Below, piece by piece: positions 22,513 to 30,216 of a stretch of 31,005 nucleotides of DNA (position 1 is the stretch's first letter; the number at the start of each line of letters is the position of its first letter). Source of the stretch: an uncultured Bacilli bacterium (lineage in GTDB: Bacteria > Bacillota_I > Bacilli_A > RF39 > UBA660); contig CAJTRV010000012.1 of assembly GCA_910578855.1 (NCBI GenBank), positions 1 through 31,005 of the forward strand, in the 5' to 3' direction. Below the pieces are notes generated by a model. That model did not search any database. It saw nothing but the letters and a program-made list of their open reading frames with translations, and was not told the DNA's origin. A program made the translations under genes and the position numbers.

Positions 22513-23253
22513 TTACTTTATTATTTTATGTAGATTCTTGATAAAATCCTTACTTTTCAAATATAATCCCGTATAACGATCATAATATTCATCTAAAAAA
22601 GTATTAATTTGATGTTTATACAAGGGTTTAATCTCTAGTTTTTCAATCTTGGCAATATCAACATAGTAAAACATGCGAATCAATTTTATTACCTTGATAT
22701 CAACAATATGCTCTTGCTGTTTAAGACAATGTTTACAGACATAACCTCCACTACTACTAGATAAGGTTACAATCCCCGTCTGATTTCCACATATAGCACA
22801 CCCATCTAAAATCGGCATTACCCCAAGAAAATCAAGATACTTCAGTTCTATTATGTTGGTAATGACCATGGGATCAAATCCTTCGTCAATTTTTATAAGT
22901 GCCGAAATTAATAAATCGTATAAAGCATGTGAATCTGTATGACGACTCACCTGTTCCGTGAGTTCCAAAAGGAAGCTCGCATAACTGATCCTATCAATAT
23001 CACGTTTAATCTCTTTAAAATAATGTAATACATCGGCATTTGTCAGTAACGATAACTTATCTTTTTTATAAATGATATAAAATTTCCCATAAGTAAGCTT
23101 GCCAGTGACACTTCTAAGGGGACTTTTCATCTGTTTGGCTCCCTTGGCCATCAACCCGATAATTCCATATTCCTTCGTTAAAAGGTTGACAATTTTGCTG
23201 GTCTCACCATAACTTTTTTCATTTAGGATGATCCCCTCTACTTGTTCAATCAT
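22513..23253 (-). CDS. recO: DNA repair protein RecO
   Basis: 246 residues from the ATG at 23253 (AAGGTGGGG upstream). RecO anneals single strands and, with RecR/RecF, loads RecA. The N-terminal OB fold reads VEGIILNEKSYGETSKIVNLL and YGIIGLMAKGAKQMKSPL; the zinc motif is CAICG then CKHC (about residues 147-175). It is the last gene of the leftward operon, after yqzL, and is closed by a terminator. Confidence 0.95.
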   Translation of the reverse strand: MIEQVEGIILNEKSYGETSKIVNLLTKEYGIIGLMAKGAKQMKSPLRSVTGKLTYGKFYIIYKKDKLSLLTNADVLHYFKEIKRDIDRISYASFLLELTEQVSRHTDSHALYDLLISALIKIDEGFDPMVITNIIELKYLDFLGVMPILDGCAICGNQTGIVTLSSSSGGYVCKHCLKQQEHIVDIKVIKLIRMFYYVDIAKIEKLEIKPLYKHQINTFLDEYYDRYTGLYLKSKDFIKNLHKIIK

Positions 23254-23275
23254 CTGGCACCCCACCTTCTCGTGC

Positions 23276-23371
23276 TTATTGTTCTTTTTCCTGACGTTCT
23301 AACTCTTTATAACGCATATAATACTCTACTTTTCCTGTTTTTCGAAACATTTCCCATACTAATTCTTTCAT
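23276..23371 (-). CDS. yqzL: YqzL family small protein
   Basis: 31 residues, missed by length-limited calling. Residues MKELVWEMFRKTGKVEYYMR and on to a KELERQEKEQ tail match the YqzL pattern (W..F..TG....Y...KE.E). The ribosome-binding site is AGAGGTGAT. It sits between era and recO, exactly where Bacillus keeps yqzL. Function is unknown. Confidence 0.85.
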   Translation of the reverse strand: MKELVWEMFRKTGKVEYYMRYKELERQEKEQ

Positions 23372-23428
23372 AAAAATAATCACCTCTATTTTTATAGTGG
23401 TGAATTTATTTTTATTTATACACTTCAC

Positions 23429-24313
23429 TTATTCAAAATCATGAAAACCAAATTCGGTCAAATATTTTTCACGATCACGCCACTTCTTAATCGTCCGAAC
23501 ATACAGTTCTAAATAAACCGTAGTTCCTAGTAAGGCTTCGATTTCTGGGCGCGCTTGCATCCCAATTTTTTTTACCATTGCACCTTGCGTTCCAATAATA
23601 ATCTTTTTTAAGGCATCGCGATCGACGATAATACATACATTTATAGTATAGCTATTCTTATTTTTCTGAATACGTTCTGTAATACAAGTTAGTGAATGTG
23701 GAATCTCATCGCTGGTCAGGCGAAATACTTTTTCTCTGACTATTTCACTAATTAAAAATGAGATTGGTTTATTGGTAATTTCATCTTCACCATAGTAACG
23801 AATTTCATCAGGTAAATAAGAAGTTATGACTTCTAATAAGGTATCGATATTGCGCTTTTTTAATGCCGAGATCGGAACAATCTCTGCAAATGGATATAAA
23901 TCTTTGTATTCCATAATCTTTTGTAATATTTGCTCGTGAGACAAGCCATCGATTTTGTTCAAGACAAGGATTACCGGTTTCTCGCTGGTTCGCAATCGTT
24001 CTAAGATATATTGATCCCCAGGTCCTAGTTTTTCTTTGGCACTGGTTAAAAATAAGACCACATCCACATCATCCATACTATAATAAGCTTGTTTATTGAG
24101 ATAACGCCCCAATTTATGATTCGGCTTATGAATTCCTGGCGTATCAACAAAAATAATTTGAGTATCATCACAATTATAAATTCCTTGAATAACATTTCTA
24201 GTCGTCTGTGGTTTATCTGATGTAATGGCAATTTTTTTCCCCATGATTCCATTTAACAAGGTTGACTTTCCGACGTTAGGTCGGCCAATTAAACTTACAA
24301 ATCCACTCTTCAT
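23429..24313 (-). CDS. era: GTPase Era
   Basis: 294 residues. Era binds the 3' end of 16S rRNA and helps assemble the 30S subunit. G1 is GRPNVGKST, the switch II G3 is DTPG, G4 is NKID, and G5 is ISALK. The C-terminal KH domain has IIGTQGAMVKKIGMQAR. ATG follows GGAGAT. The start overlaps the cdd stop by four bases (ATGA), which couples the two. Confidence 0.97.
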   Translation of the reverse strand: MKSGFVSLIGRPNVGKSTLLNGIMGKKIAITSDKPQTTRNVIQGIYNCDDTQIIFVDTPGIHKPNHKLGRYLNKQAYYSMDDVDVVLFLTSAKEKLGPGDQYILERLRTSEKPVILVLNKIDGLSHEQILQKIMEYKDLYPFAEIVPISALKKRNIDTLLEVITSYLPDEIRYYGEDEITNKPISFLISEIVREKVFRLTSDEIPHSLTCITERIQKNKNSYTINVCIIVDRDALKKIIIGTQGAMVKKIGMQARPEIEALLGTTVYLELYVRTIKKWRDREKYLTEFGFHDFE

Positions 24314-24696
24314 TGTAAATCTCCTTCATCGAATGGTAGCGGACAAAGATCACGAACCTGGTAAGTTTTTTCATCACCAGTCTGGTTCATACAGATAATC
24401 TCACTCTGTGGGGCAAAAAACTCTGTAATTACTTGGCGACAGGCAAAGCAACATGTACTAATGCGCGGACTATCTACCATAATATAAAGAGCAATAAAAT
24501 CTCCCTTTTGATAACCAGCAGTAATCGCTGATACAATGGCACTACGTTCGGCACAAATCGTCGCTCCATAGGAAGCATTTTCTACATTAACTCCAGAAAA
24601 TTCACGACCATCTTTCATAATGGCAATGGCAGCAACTCGAAAATGAGAATATGGACTATAAGAATTGGCTAGCAGGGTTTGTAATTTTTCTTTCAT
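24310..24696 (-). CDS. cdd: Cytidine deaminase
   Basis: 128 residues, the short tetrameric type. It deaminates (deoxy)cytidine to (deoxy)uridine in salvage. Zinc and catalysis: C-A-E in ATICAERSAI, and the cysteine pair in STCCFACRQVITEF. Most relatives have PCGACRQ; here the Pro is Cys and the Gly is Phe, but the two ligand cysteines are kept. The N-terminal SYSPYSHFRVAA and VNVENASYG substrate segments are canonical. AGGAG before the ATG. Confidence 0.95.
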   Translation of the reverse strand: MKEKLQTLLANSYSPYSHFRVAAIAIMKDGREFSGVNVENASYGATICAERSAIVSAITAGYQKGDFIALYIMVDSPRISTCCFACRQVITEFFAPQSEIICMNQTGDEKTYQVRDLCPLPFDEGDLQ

Positions 24697-24708
24697 ATAA
24701 GCTCCTAT

Positions 24709-25128
24709 CTATCGTGGCAATATCGCCAATATATCTACTAAAGCAGCAAGTTTGGGTAAAAAAATGATACAAAATGTTACAAAAGCCATTACCGAAAATA
24801 ACCCTACTGAGGCACTCGCTGTATCTTTGGCAATCTTAGCAAGGGGATGAATTTCTTCAGTCACCAAATCAACAGTTGCTTCAATAGCGGTATTGATCAG
24901 TTCGACACCTGCAATTAGCGTTAAAGCAAAAACACAAATAATCCATTCATATATATGAATTTTCAAAAACCATCCTAATAACAATACAATCACACAGGAA
25001 AGAAAATGAATGGTCATACTCTGTTCATAACGATAAGCATAAGAAAGCCCATCATAGGAATTTTTAAAACTGTGGAAAAAACGTTTGATATTTTTTTTCT
25101 TACTTTTCTCTCTTAATTCCAAATTCAT
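24709..25128 (-). CDS. dgkA: Diacylglycerol / undecaprenol kinase, DgkA family
   Basis: 139 residues. A basic N-terminus is followed by three membrane helices (about 38-56, 60-80, 108-130). The family signature is ELINTAIEATVDLV followed by HPLAKIAKDTASASVG. Gram-positive members phosphorylate undecaprenol to recycle the wall lipid carrier. The ATG lies inside ybeY (29-base overlap) with AGGAGGAG just before it. Confidence 0.95.
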   Translation of the reverse strand: MNLELREKSKKKNIKRFFHSFKNSYDGLSYAYRYEQSMTIHFLSCVIVLLLGWFLKIHIYEWIICVFALTLIAGVELINTAIEATVDLVTEEIHPLAKIAKDTASASVGLFSVMAFVTFCIIFLPKLAALVDILAILPR

Positions 25129-25552
25129 TGAGAATCTCCTCCTGTTTTTGAAACATTACTTTTTCATCAGCATCGGTCGTATGGTCGTACCCTAGTAAAT
25201 GATAAAATCCATGAACACATAAAAAAGCCAGTTCCCGCTTTAAACTATGACCATAATCCCAGGCTTGTTGCTTTGCTCGATCTAAAGAAATAAAAATATC
25301 TCCTAACATCCGGCCATCGGCAAGCGCGATATCCATGTGATCCTCTAAAGCAAAGGTGATGACATCGGTCACCCGATCGACATGACGATACTGACGGTTA
25401 AGGGCGTGAATTTCATCATTACTAACGAAAATAACGTTAAATTCAACTTGTCCTAATTTTTCTTTTTGAATTGCAAACTCCATCAGTTGTTGTAACAATG
25501 GGATCTCGGCAATTTCACTATCCGTTTCATTAAAAAATACTACTTGATTCAT
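25100..25552 (-). CDS. ybeY: Endoribonuclease YbeY
   Basis: 150 residues. YbeY is a metal-dependent RNase for 16S rRNA 3'-end maturation and ribosome quality control. The zinc motif is HGFYHLLGYDH, preceded by the conserved NRQYRHVDRVTDVITF and LGDIFIS. ATG follows GGAGG and overlaps the preceding VanZ-like gene by four bases (ATGA). It is functionally linked to era, four genes on in the operon. Confidence 0.95.
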   Translation of the reverse strand: MNQVVFFNETDSEIAEIPLLQQLMEFAIQKEKLGQVEFNVIFVSNDEIHALNRQYRHVDRVTDVITFALEDHMDIALADGRMLGDIFISLDRAKQQAWDYGHSLKRELAFLCVHGFYHLLGYDHTTDADEKVMFQKQEEILNEFGIKREK

Positions 25553-26166
25553 TTTATTCCTCCCATAATTACCAAATTATAAAAATAAAGAATCATTCCT
25601 AATAAGATAATCACCATCATTATATTATAAAACAATGTTTTTTTCAACACATCAGGCAAATGTTGCTGAATGCGGATGATCAGATGAAATAAACAAAAAC
25701 CACACAAGCCACCTACTAAATTTAATAAAATATCATCAATGTCAAACACACGCCCAATTGCCGATTGGGTAATTTCAATGGTCGTCGAAGCAATCAAGAT
25801 AAGGAAGAAAGCACTTCGCGGTTTTTCAAGTTTTAAAAAGTAACTGATGAAAAAACCATAGGGCATAAACATAATCATATTACCAACGACATTCCGGAAA
25901 AATAAGGGACTTCCTATCTCATAGCGAAACATTTCTTTAAAAGGAATAAAGTTGGACGTCGACCAACTAACATCTTGAAAGGTTACTACATAAAAAAGAC
26001 ATAATATATAGATGAGAAAGCCCAAGCCTAAAATTTCTTTATAAAAGACAAAGGGCTTTTGATTTTTAATTAGATAGGTAATCCGAATGGTTGATAAAAT
26101 AGTAGTGAAAATTAAAATCATCGGCCAACTATTTTTAAAAATATTTATGATAATTTCTCCCAACAT
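25549..26166 (-). CDS. VanZ-like integral membrane protein
   Basis: 205 residues from the ATG at 26166 (GAGGAAG upstream). Several membrane helices are visible. The VanZ-type features are NFIPFKEM, RNVVGNMIMFMPYGFF (conserved NxxxFxPxG) and TIEITQSAIGRVFDIDDILLN. VanZ gives low-level teicoplanin resistance in enterococci, but most family members are uncharacterised envelope proteins, so no resistance should be assumed. It lies between yqfD and ybeY, where Bacillus has phoH and yqfF. Confidence 0.88.
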   Translation of the reverse strand: MLGEIIINIFKNSWPMILIFTTILSTIRITYLIKNQKPFVFYKEILGLGFLIYILCLFYVVTFQDVSWSTSNFIPFKEMFRYEIGSPLFFRNVVGNMIMFMPYGFFISYFLKLEKPRSAFFLILIASTTIEITQSAIGRVFDIDDILLNLVGGLCGFCLFHLIIRIQQHLPDVLKKTLFYNIMMVIILLGMILYFYNLVIMGGIK

Positions 26167-26179
26167 AACTTCCTCGCTT

Positions 26180-27385
26180 CTATTCCTGCTTTTTTTCTTC
26201 CATTTCCTGGCGCAACTTCGCCTCGTCAATCACCTGATAATCGGTAATGTCTTCATAAACAGTGAAAAACAATTCTAACCTTATTTTACTCTCTTTTACA
26301 TGAACTTTCAAATCTTTTGTATCAATAATTCGTTCTTTTTCTTGTAGTTGTTCGGATATTTTTTTAATTCCTAGTTTTCTGGCCTCATTGATGGCTTGAT
26401 CTACTGTATAAATTTCATCTTTAATTACTACTTCTTGCTGAGTCTCTTTTACCAAACGAAAAGGTAAAAATGGATGCTTAACAAGTACTTGTTCCTTTTT
26501 TTTACTTTGCTTGTAAGGGCGAAAATTAAACAAATCGAAATGCCAATTTAACAATTTGATACTATAGACTTGTTTCTTTTTCCCCGTATAATGGGTCTCT
26601 TTATATAAGTATGGAAATTCAATTTGACTTTTATACCATACCTCACCATATACCTTCCCACTAGCACGAACAACATTTTTTAACGCTTCGTTTAGATAAA
26701 TTTCACCACTGATTACAACATCTCCTTGATTAACATAATTATTATGTTCTTTTACAATTACCCCCTGGTCAGCTTCAATTCGTTTAATAATTGCTGGCTT
26801 TTTAGCAACAATATTGACCTTTTCTGTCTCTTTCTTCTTTTGATTGATTTTTCGTTCCTCGACCCGAATCACATATTTGGTCCCAATATTTTCAATTTCT
26901 AGCCATTCAATTTTATTTTTATGTTTACGAACAACTTCTTTTTTTATCGCCTCAATTTTCTCATAACTTTTTTTAAAATGCCCTGGAGCAATTCCATAAT
27001 CGTTCATTTCGGATAGTAAAAGATTACGAATATCTGAGTCAGTATGAATCACTTGTACCTTAGTAATAATATTCATTAGAAAAAAGAGAACAATTACTCC
27101 AATTACCAGCGAGCATAATAAGATTTTATAATAGCTAATAAGCTTCTTTATTTTTATCATCCCATAGGTATCTATAATACTAATACTATAAATTGTTTTA
27201 ATTTCCTCTATTTTTTCATAATCTTTTTGATATACTTTTATAATCACTTCATCTCTTTTAGGATACTGAATATCTAATAACTCAATTTGTTGATTGATTA
27301 ACTTACGAAGAAAACGATCGATATTTCGACCTTGTATCTTAATTTTGATGATATTTTTCATATGATATAAAAAATGGTTCTTCAT
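26180..27385 (-). CDS. yqfD: Sporulation protein YqfD
   Basis: 401 residues. N-terminal domain KIKIQGRNIDRFLRKLINQ, one membrane span around residues 90-110 (LLCSLVIGVIVLFFLMNII), then a long extracytoplasmic part with VEERKI, KPAIIKRIEADQGVIV, VNQGDVVISG and a C-terminal basic/acidic tail: the YqfD family layout. In Bacillus it is expressed in the mother cell during sporulation. ATG follows AGGTGAG, four bases after yqfC. Its presence is the best sign that the host forms, or descends from, endospore formers. Confidence 0.93.
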   Translation of the reverse strand: MKNHFLYHMKNIIKIKIQGRNIDRFLRKLINQQIELLDIQYPKRDEVIIKVYQKDYEKIEEIKTIYSISIIDTYGMIKIKKLISYYKILLCSLVIGVIVLFFLMNIITKVQVIHTDSDIRNLLLSEMNDYGIAPGHFKKSYEKIEAIKKEVVRKHKNKIEWLEIENIGTKYVIRVEERKINQKKKETEKVNIVAKKPAIIKRIEADQGVIVKEHNNYVNQGDVVISGEIYLNEALKNVVRASGKVYGEVWYKSQIEFPYLYKETHYTGKKKQVYSIKLLNWHFDLFNFRPYKQSKKKEQVLVKHPFLPFRLVKETQQEVVIKDEIYTVDQAINEARKLGIKKISEQLQEKERIIDTKDLKVHVKESKIRLELFFTVYEDITDYQVIDEAKLRQEMEEKKQE

Positions 27386-27389
27386 CTTC

Positions 27390-27629
27390 TCACCTGAATT
27401 CTACAGTCTTAAGTACACCTCTAATCAATACTTCCTCATGTAATAATTTAGACATAACTAAGTTTTCACCCTTAATAATAATCGTTCCCTCTTGATACCG
27501 AACGATTATTTTCTCACTACTAATTTCACCAATAGTCGTGAAATTCATAATATGTATCTTATTATGATACATATGAACCTCAAACTCTTCAGGTAATAAA
27601 AAATCGCGCATCCGATTCAGCATTTCCAT
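27390..27629 (-). CDS. yqfC: Sporulation protein YqfC (YabP/YqfC family)
   Basis: 79 residues from the ATG at 27629 (AGGTGATG before it); a TTG at 27644 is less likely. Beta-rich, with FLLPEEFEVHMYHNKIHIMN, IVRYQEGTIIIKGENL and LIRGVLKTVEFR typical for YabP/YqfC. It heads the nine-gene operon and is paired with yqfD as in Bacillus. No convincing sigma-A promoter is seen in 27630-27675; a sporulation sigma factor is likely. Confidence 0.88.
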   Translation of the reverse strand: MEMLNRMRDFLLPEEFEVHMYHNKIHIMNFTTIGEISSEKIIVRYQEGTIIIKGENLVMSKLLHEEVLIRGVLKTVEFR

Positions 27630-27677
27630 AGCATCACCTATCAAAAGTTTACGTGGTTGGTTGGCAATTTATGTATG

Positions 27678-27702
27678 AAAAAAGGAATATCGCGATTCCT
27701 TT
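27678..27702 (-). terminator. Terminator of the STAS-like gene
   Basis: AAAGGAAT (27681-27688) is perfectly complementary to ATTCCTTT (27695-27702), loop of six. On the minus strand TTT TTT follows. It isolates the gene from yqfC. Confidence 0.8.
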
Positions 27703-27711
27703 ATAAAATTC

Positions 27712-27957
27712 TTATTTATGATGGTGTGATGCTGTAAGTCCACTATAATTGATAAAATATTGCTGATAAAAATCATCAAACATAGATATATCAATATTAT
27801 ATGCCTCAGACAAATCAAGATAAATATCTCTTACGCCATATTCCCTACTAATCCGCTCTATTTTATGCTTTAACTGGTTGATTTCTCCATTGCTGCCAGC
27901 GCCAATAATCCGAATATATAACATCTCCTTACGATACTCAATCTCTGTTTTCAGCAT
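27712..27957 (-). CDS. Small STAS-like protein (anti-sigma-antagonist fold)
   Basis: 81 residues. Beginning with IEYRKEMLYIRIIG and a later RDIYLDLSEAYNID-strand-turn, it follows the start of a STAS domain, but is about 20 residues shorter than usual. The place of the phosphorylatable Ser/Thr reads NIDISMFDDF, so S58 might be available. It ends in SHHHK. ATG after GGAGATGATGAT. It is monocistronic and divergent from murT. Fold assignment is tentative; a role with a sporulation or stress sigma system would be a guess. Confidence 0.55.
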   Translation of the reverse strand: MLKTEIEYRKEMLYIRIIGAGSNGEINQLKHKIERISREYGVRDIYLDLSEAYNIDISMFDDFYQQYFINYSGLTASHHHK

Positions 27958-27977
27958 ATCATCATCTCCATGTTCAC

Positions 27978-27986
27978 ACTATAACA
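27978..27986 (-). promoter_or_regulatory. Extended -10 promoter of the STAS-like gene
   Basis: Minus strand TG-T-TATAGT (27986-27978), ~21 bases upstream of the ATG. Confidence 0.45.
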
Positions 27987-28063
27987 TATCCCCTAAGATG
28001 AGAAAACCAATTCGACAAAAGTAGAACTATTTTTCATTTTTCACCATTGTCAAAAGAAAAATG

Positions 28064-28072
28064 TGTTATAAT
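28064..28072 (+). promoter_or_regulatory. Extended -10 promoter of murT-gatD
   Basis: TG-T-TATAAT at 28064-28072. TTGTCA stands 14 bases before, too near for a standard -35. The leader would be ~12 bases, just the AGAGGTGGG. Confidence 0.55.
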
Positions 28073-28090
28073 TGAAAAGAGGTGGGAAAC

Positions 28091-29425
28091 ATGAGAACCT
28101 ATATTGCTATTATAATGGGAAAATTAACCATTATCGCTGGAAAACTACTACACCGCGGGAGTGTCTTACCAGGGATTATTGCTTTAAAATTTGATAAAAA
28201 TATCATATCCCATATAACCCTTCCTAAGACAATCATTGCTGTTACTGGTAGTAGTGGAAAAACCTCTACTTCTTATAAAATAGCAGATACCTTGCGCCAA
28301 AATGGGTATTCAGTGATACACAATATGGCCGGTTCTAATCTTTTAACCGGAATTGTAACCTTGTTTCTCAATAATACAACGCTTATGGGAAAATCAAAAC
28401 ACGATATTGCCGTTCTTGAGGTCGATGAACGATACACCAAACAGATTTTCGATGCCATTCATCCAACCCATGTCATCGTCAATAATATTACACGTGATCA
28501 ACCGCCCCGTCATGGGCACTTTAATGTCGTCTATCAAACCATTGCTTCTGCGCTTCCAAACGATACACATTTATTTTTAAATGGCGATGATCCAATGTTA
28601 CTTGGCCTTGCCAAGCGACAAACAGGGATCGTTACTTATTTTGGACTCAGTAAAAATAAAGAATCTTTTAAAACAGCTTTCACCAACAATCCCGATATGA
28701 TCTATTGTCCGAATTGTCATGCGAAATTAAAATATCACTTTGTCTCATTTGGAAACGTTGGCGATTATGCATGTCCAACATGTGATTTTAAACGACCACA
28801 ACTAGACTATCAAATTACCAATATCAATCGCAATGGGCTGATAATCAATCACCAGTATCAATTCAAACCAACCAGCGACATTCTCTATACCTACTATAAC
28901 GATATTGCGGCATTTGCTGTCTGCCGTGAATTAGGAATGAACGCTACTGATATTATTACGACACTAGAGCATAGTGCCTTAAGAGAAAAACGTTATTTAT
29001 CATTTCATTATCAAAACCGGGACGGCTATATTTTAAGTGGAAAAAATGAAAATGCTCCTAGTTATAACCAATCACTTTTATATGTCAGCAAGAAAAAAGG
29101 GATAAAAACGATCATTTTTGGATTTGAATATATCAGTCTCCGTTACCCTTATCAAGATATTTCCTGGCTCTACGATATTGATTTCGAACTTCTAAAAGAT
29201 GAAACAATCAATCAAGTTATCTGTCTTGGGCCGTTCGCCTATGATATTGCTACTCGCATTCAACTATCTGGCATCGCCAAAAAGAAGATTAAAACAGTTT
29301 TCAAAGTACAAGATATCTATCCAATTCTTTCTACTAGTAAAGGTGATATCTATGCGATTCTTAATTTAGGAACTGATGTCAAATTTAAAAAACAATTAGA
29401 GCATCATCAAATAGATGTTCACTAA
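28091..29425 (+). CDS. murT: MurT-like Mur ligase family protein (lipid II isoglutaminyl synthase subunit)
   Basis: 444 residues from the ATG at 28091 (AGAGGTGGG). It has the Mur ligase P-loop AVTGSSGKTSTSYKIAD (usual MurT: TGTNGKTTT), LEVDERY, NNITRDQPPRHGHFN (usual NxxRDQLDRYGE), a four-Cys ribbon CPNC...CPTC that marks MurT, and the DUF1727 C-terminus with WLYDIDFELL. With GatD, MurT amidates D-Glu of lipid II. Here the key loops are divergent (LD to PP, YGE to HGH), and the partner GatD lacks its catalytic Cys and His. The rightward gene is followed by gatD after 10 bases, so they are co-transcribed. Confidence 0.9.
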   Translation: MRTYIAIIMGKLTIIAGKLLHRGSVLPGIIALKFDKNIISHITLPKTIIAVTGSSGKTSTSYKIADTLRQNGYSVIHNMAGSNLLTGIVTLFLNNTTLMGKSKHDIAVLEVDERYTKQIFDAIHPTHVIVNNITRDQPPRHGHFNVVYQTIASALPNDTHLFLNGDDPMLLGLAKRQTGIVTYFGLSKNKESFKTAFTNNPDMIYCPNCHAKLKYHFVSFGNVGDYACPTCDFKRPQLDYQITNINRNGLIINHQYQFKPTSDILYTYYNDIAAFAVCRELGMNATDIITTLEHSALREKRYLSFHYQNRDGYILSGKNENAPSYNQSLLYVSKKKGIKTIIFGFEYISLRYPYQDISWLYDIDFELLKDETINQVICLGPFAYDIATRIQLSGIAKKKIKTVFKVQDIYPILSTSKGDIYAILNLGTDVKFKKQLEHHQIDVH

Positions 29426-29435
29426 GGAGGCCTTC

Positions 29436-30161
29436 ATGAAAATAAAAATTGCCCACTTTTATTACGATTTATTAAATCTTTACGGTGAAAATGGAAACGT
29501 TAAAGCGTTAAAACAGGCATTAGAACAAGCAGGCTGTGATGTTACCATTAGTTTTATAACAATTGGTGATACCCCAAAATTCCAACAATACGATGTAATT
29601 TATATCGGAGCTGGAACCGAGGAAAATCAAAAGATCGCCCTTGCTGATCTCCACCAATATAAACAAGAAATCAAACAGGCCATCACCAACCATAAGCTAT
29701 TTATCGTAACAGGAAATGCTCTGGAATTATTTGGTGCTCATATTATCGATCATAATCAACAAAGACACGAAGGGTTAAATATTTTCCCGTATCATGCAGA
29801 AGAAGTCCCATTTAGAATTGTCGATGAAGCATTATTTTCATCAACCCTCATTCCTAAACCGATATTAGGTTTCCAAAATCAAGGAAGTGTGATTAAAGAT
29901 ATTGATACCCCACTTTTTAAAGTCATAGAAGGAACAGGAAGTTATCCACATAGTAGTACAGAGGGAATTCACAAATATGAATTCTATGGTACCTACTTGA
30001 TTGGGCCTTTACTCGTTCGGAACCCAAAGTTACTAGAATATTTTTGTAAAAAAATTATCAAGCAAAAATATCCTCAAATAAAGTTAAAAAAATTGACATT
30101 TACTTTTGAAGAAAAAGCTTATCAATCATTCATGAAAGAGCACTATCCAAAGATGCTCTAA
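29436..30161 (+). CDS. gatD: GatD-like glutamine amidotransferase, apparently catalytically dead
   Basis: 241 residues from the ATG at 29436 (AAGGAGG), matching GatD length. The fold is clear: HFYYDLLNLYGENGNVKAL at the start, IGAGTEENQ, GFQNQGSVI, GTYLIGPLLVRNP at the end. Yet the nucleophile elbow, normally ICGGYQ, reads IVTGNALE (Thr92 for Cys), and the catalytic His, normally TYLHGP, is Ile189. Without them it should not release ammonia from glutamine. It may be a structural partner of MurT, use free ammonia, or bind another ligand. The frame is clean and the terminator is strong, so it is not a decaying gene. Confidence 0.88.
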   Translation: MKIKIAHFYYDLLNLYGENGNVKALKQALEQAGCDVTISFITIGDTPKFQQYDVIYIGAGTEENQKIALADLHQYKQEIKQAITNHKLFIVTGNALELFGAHIIDHNQQRHEGLNIFPYHAEEVPFRIVDEALFSSTLIPKPILGFQNQGSVIKDIDTPLFKVIEGTGSYPHSSTEGIHKYEFYGTYLIGPLLVRNPKLLEYFCKKIIKQKYPQIKLKKLTFTFEEKAYQSFMKEHYPKML

Positions 30162-30164
30162 CAT

Positions 30165-30200
30165 AAAAACGAAACATGATTCATTTCCTGTTTCGTTTTT
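30165..30200. terminator. Bidirectional terminator between gatD and the lipoprotein gene
   Basis: AAAAACGAAACA (30165-30176) is perfectly complementary to TGTTTCGTTTTT (30189-30200), a 12-bp stem with A/T tracts on both sides. It lies 3 bases after the gatD stop. Confidence 0.9.
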
Positions 30201-30216
30201 GCTTCTATTTAATTCG

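Noticed and set aside
27660..27690. A sigma-E-like element (CATACATA) before yqfC
   Set aside because: The -10 resembles the consensus, but there is no matching -35 at the right distance, so I do not list it as a promoter.
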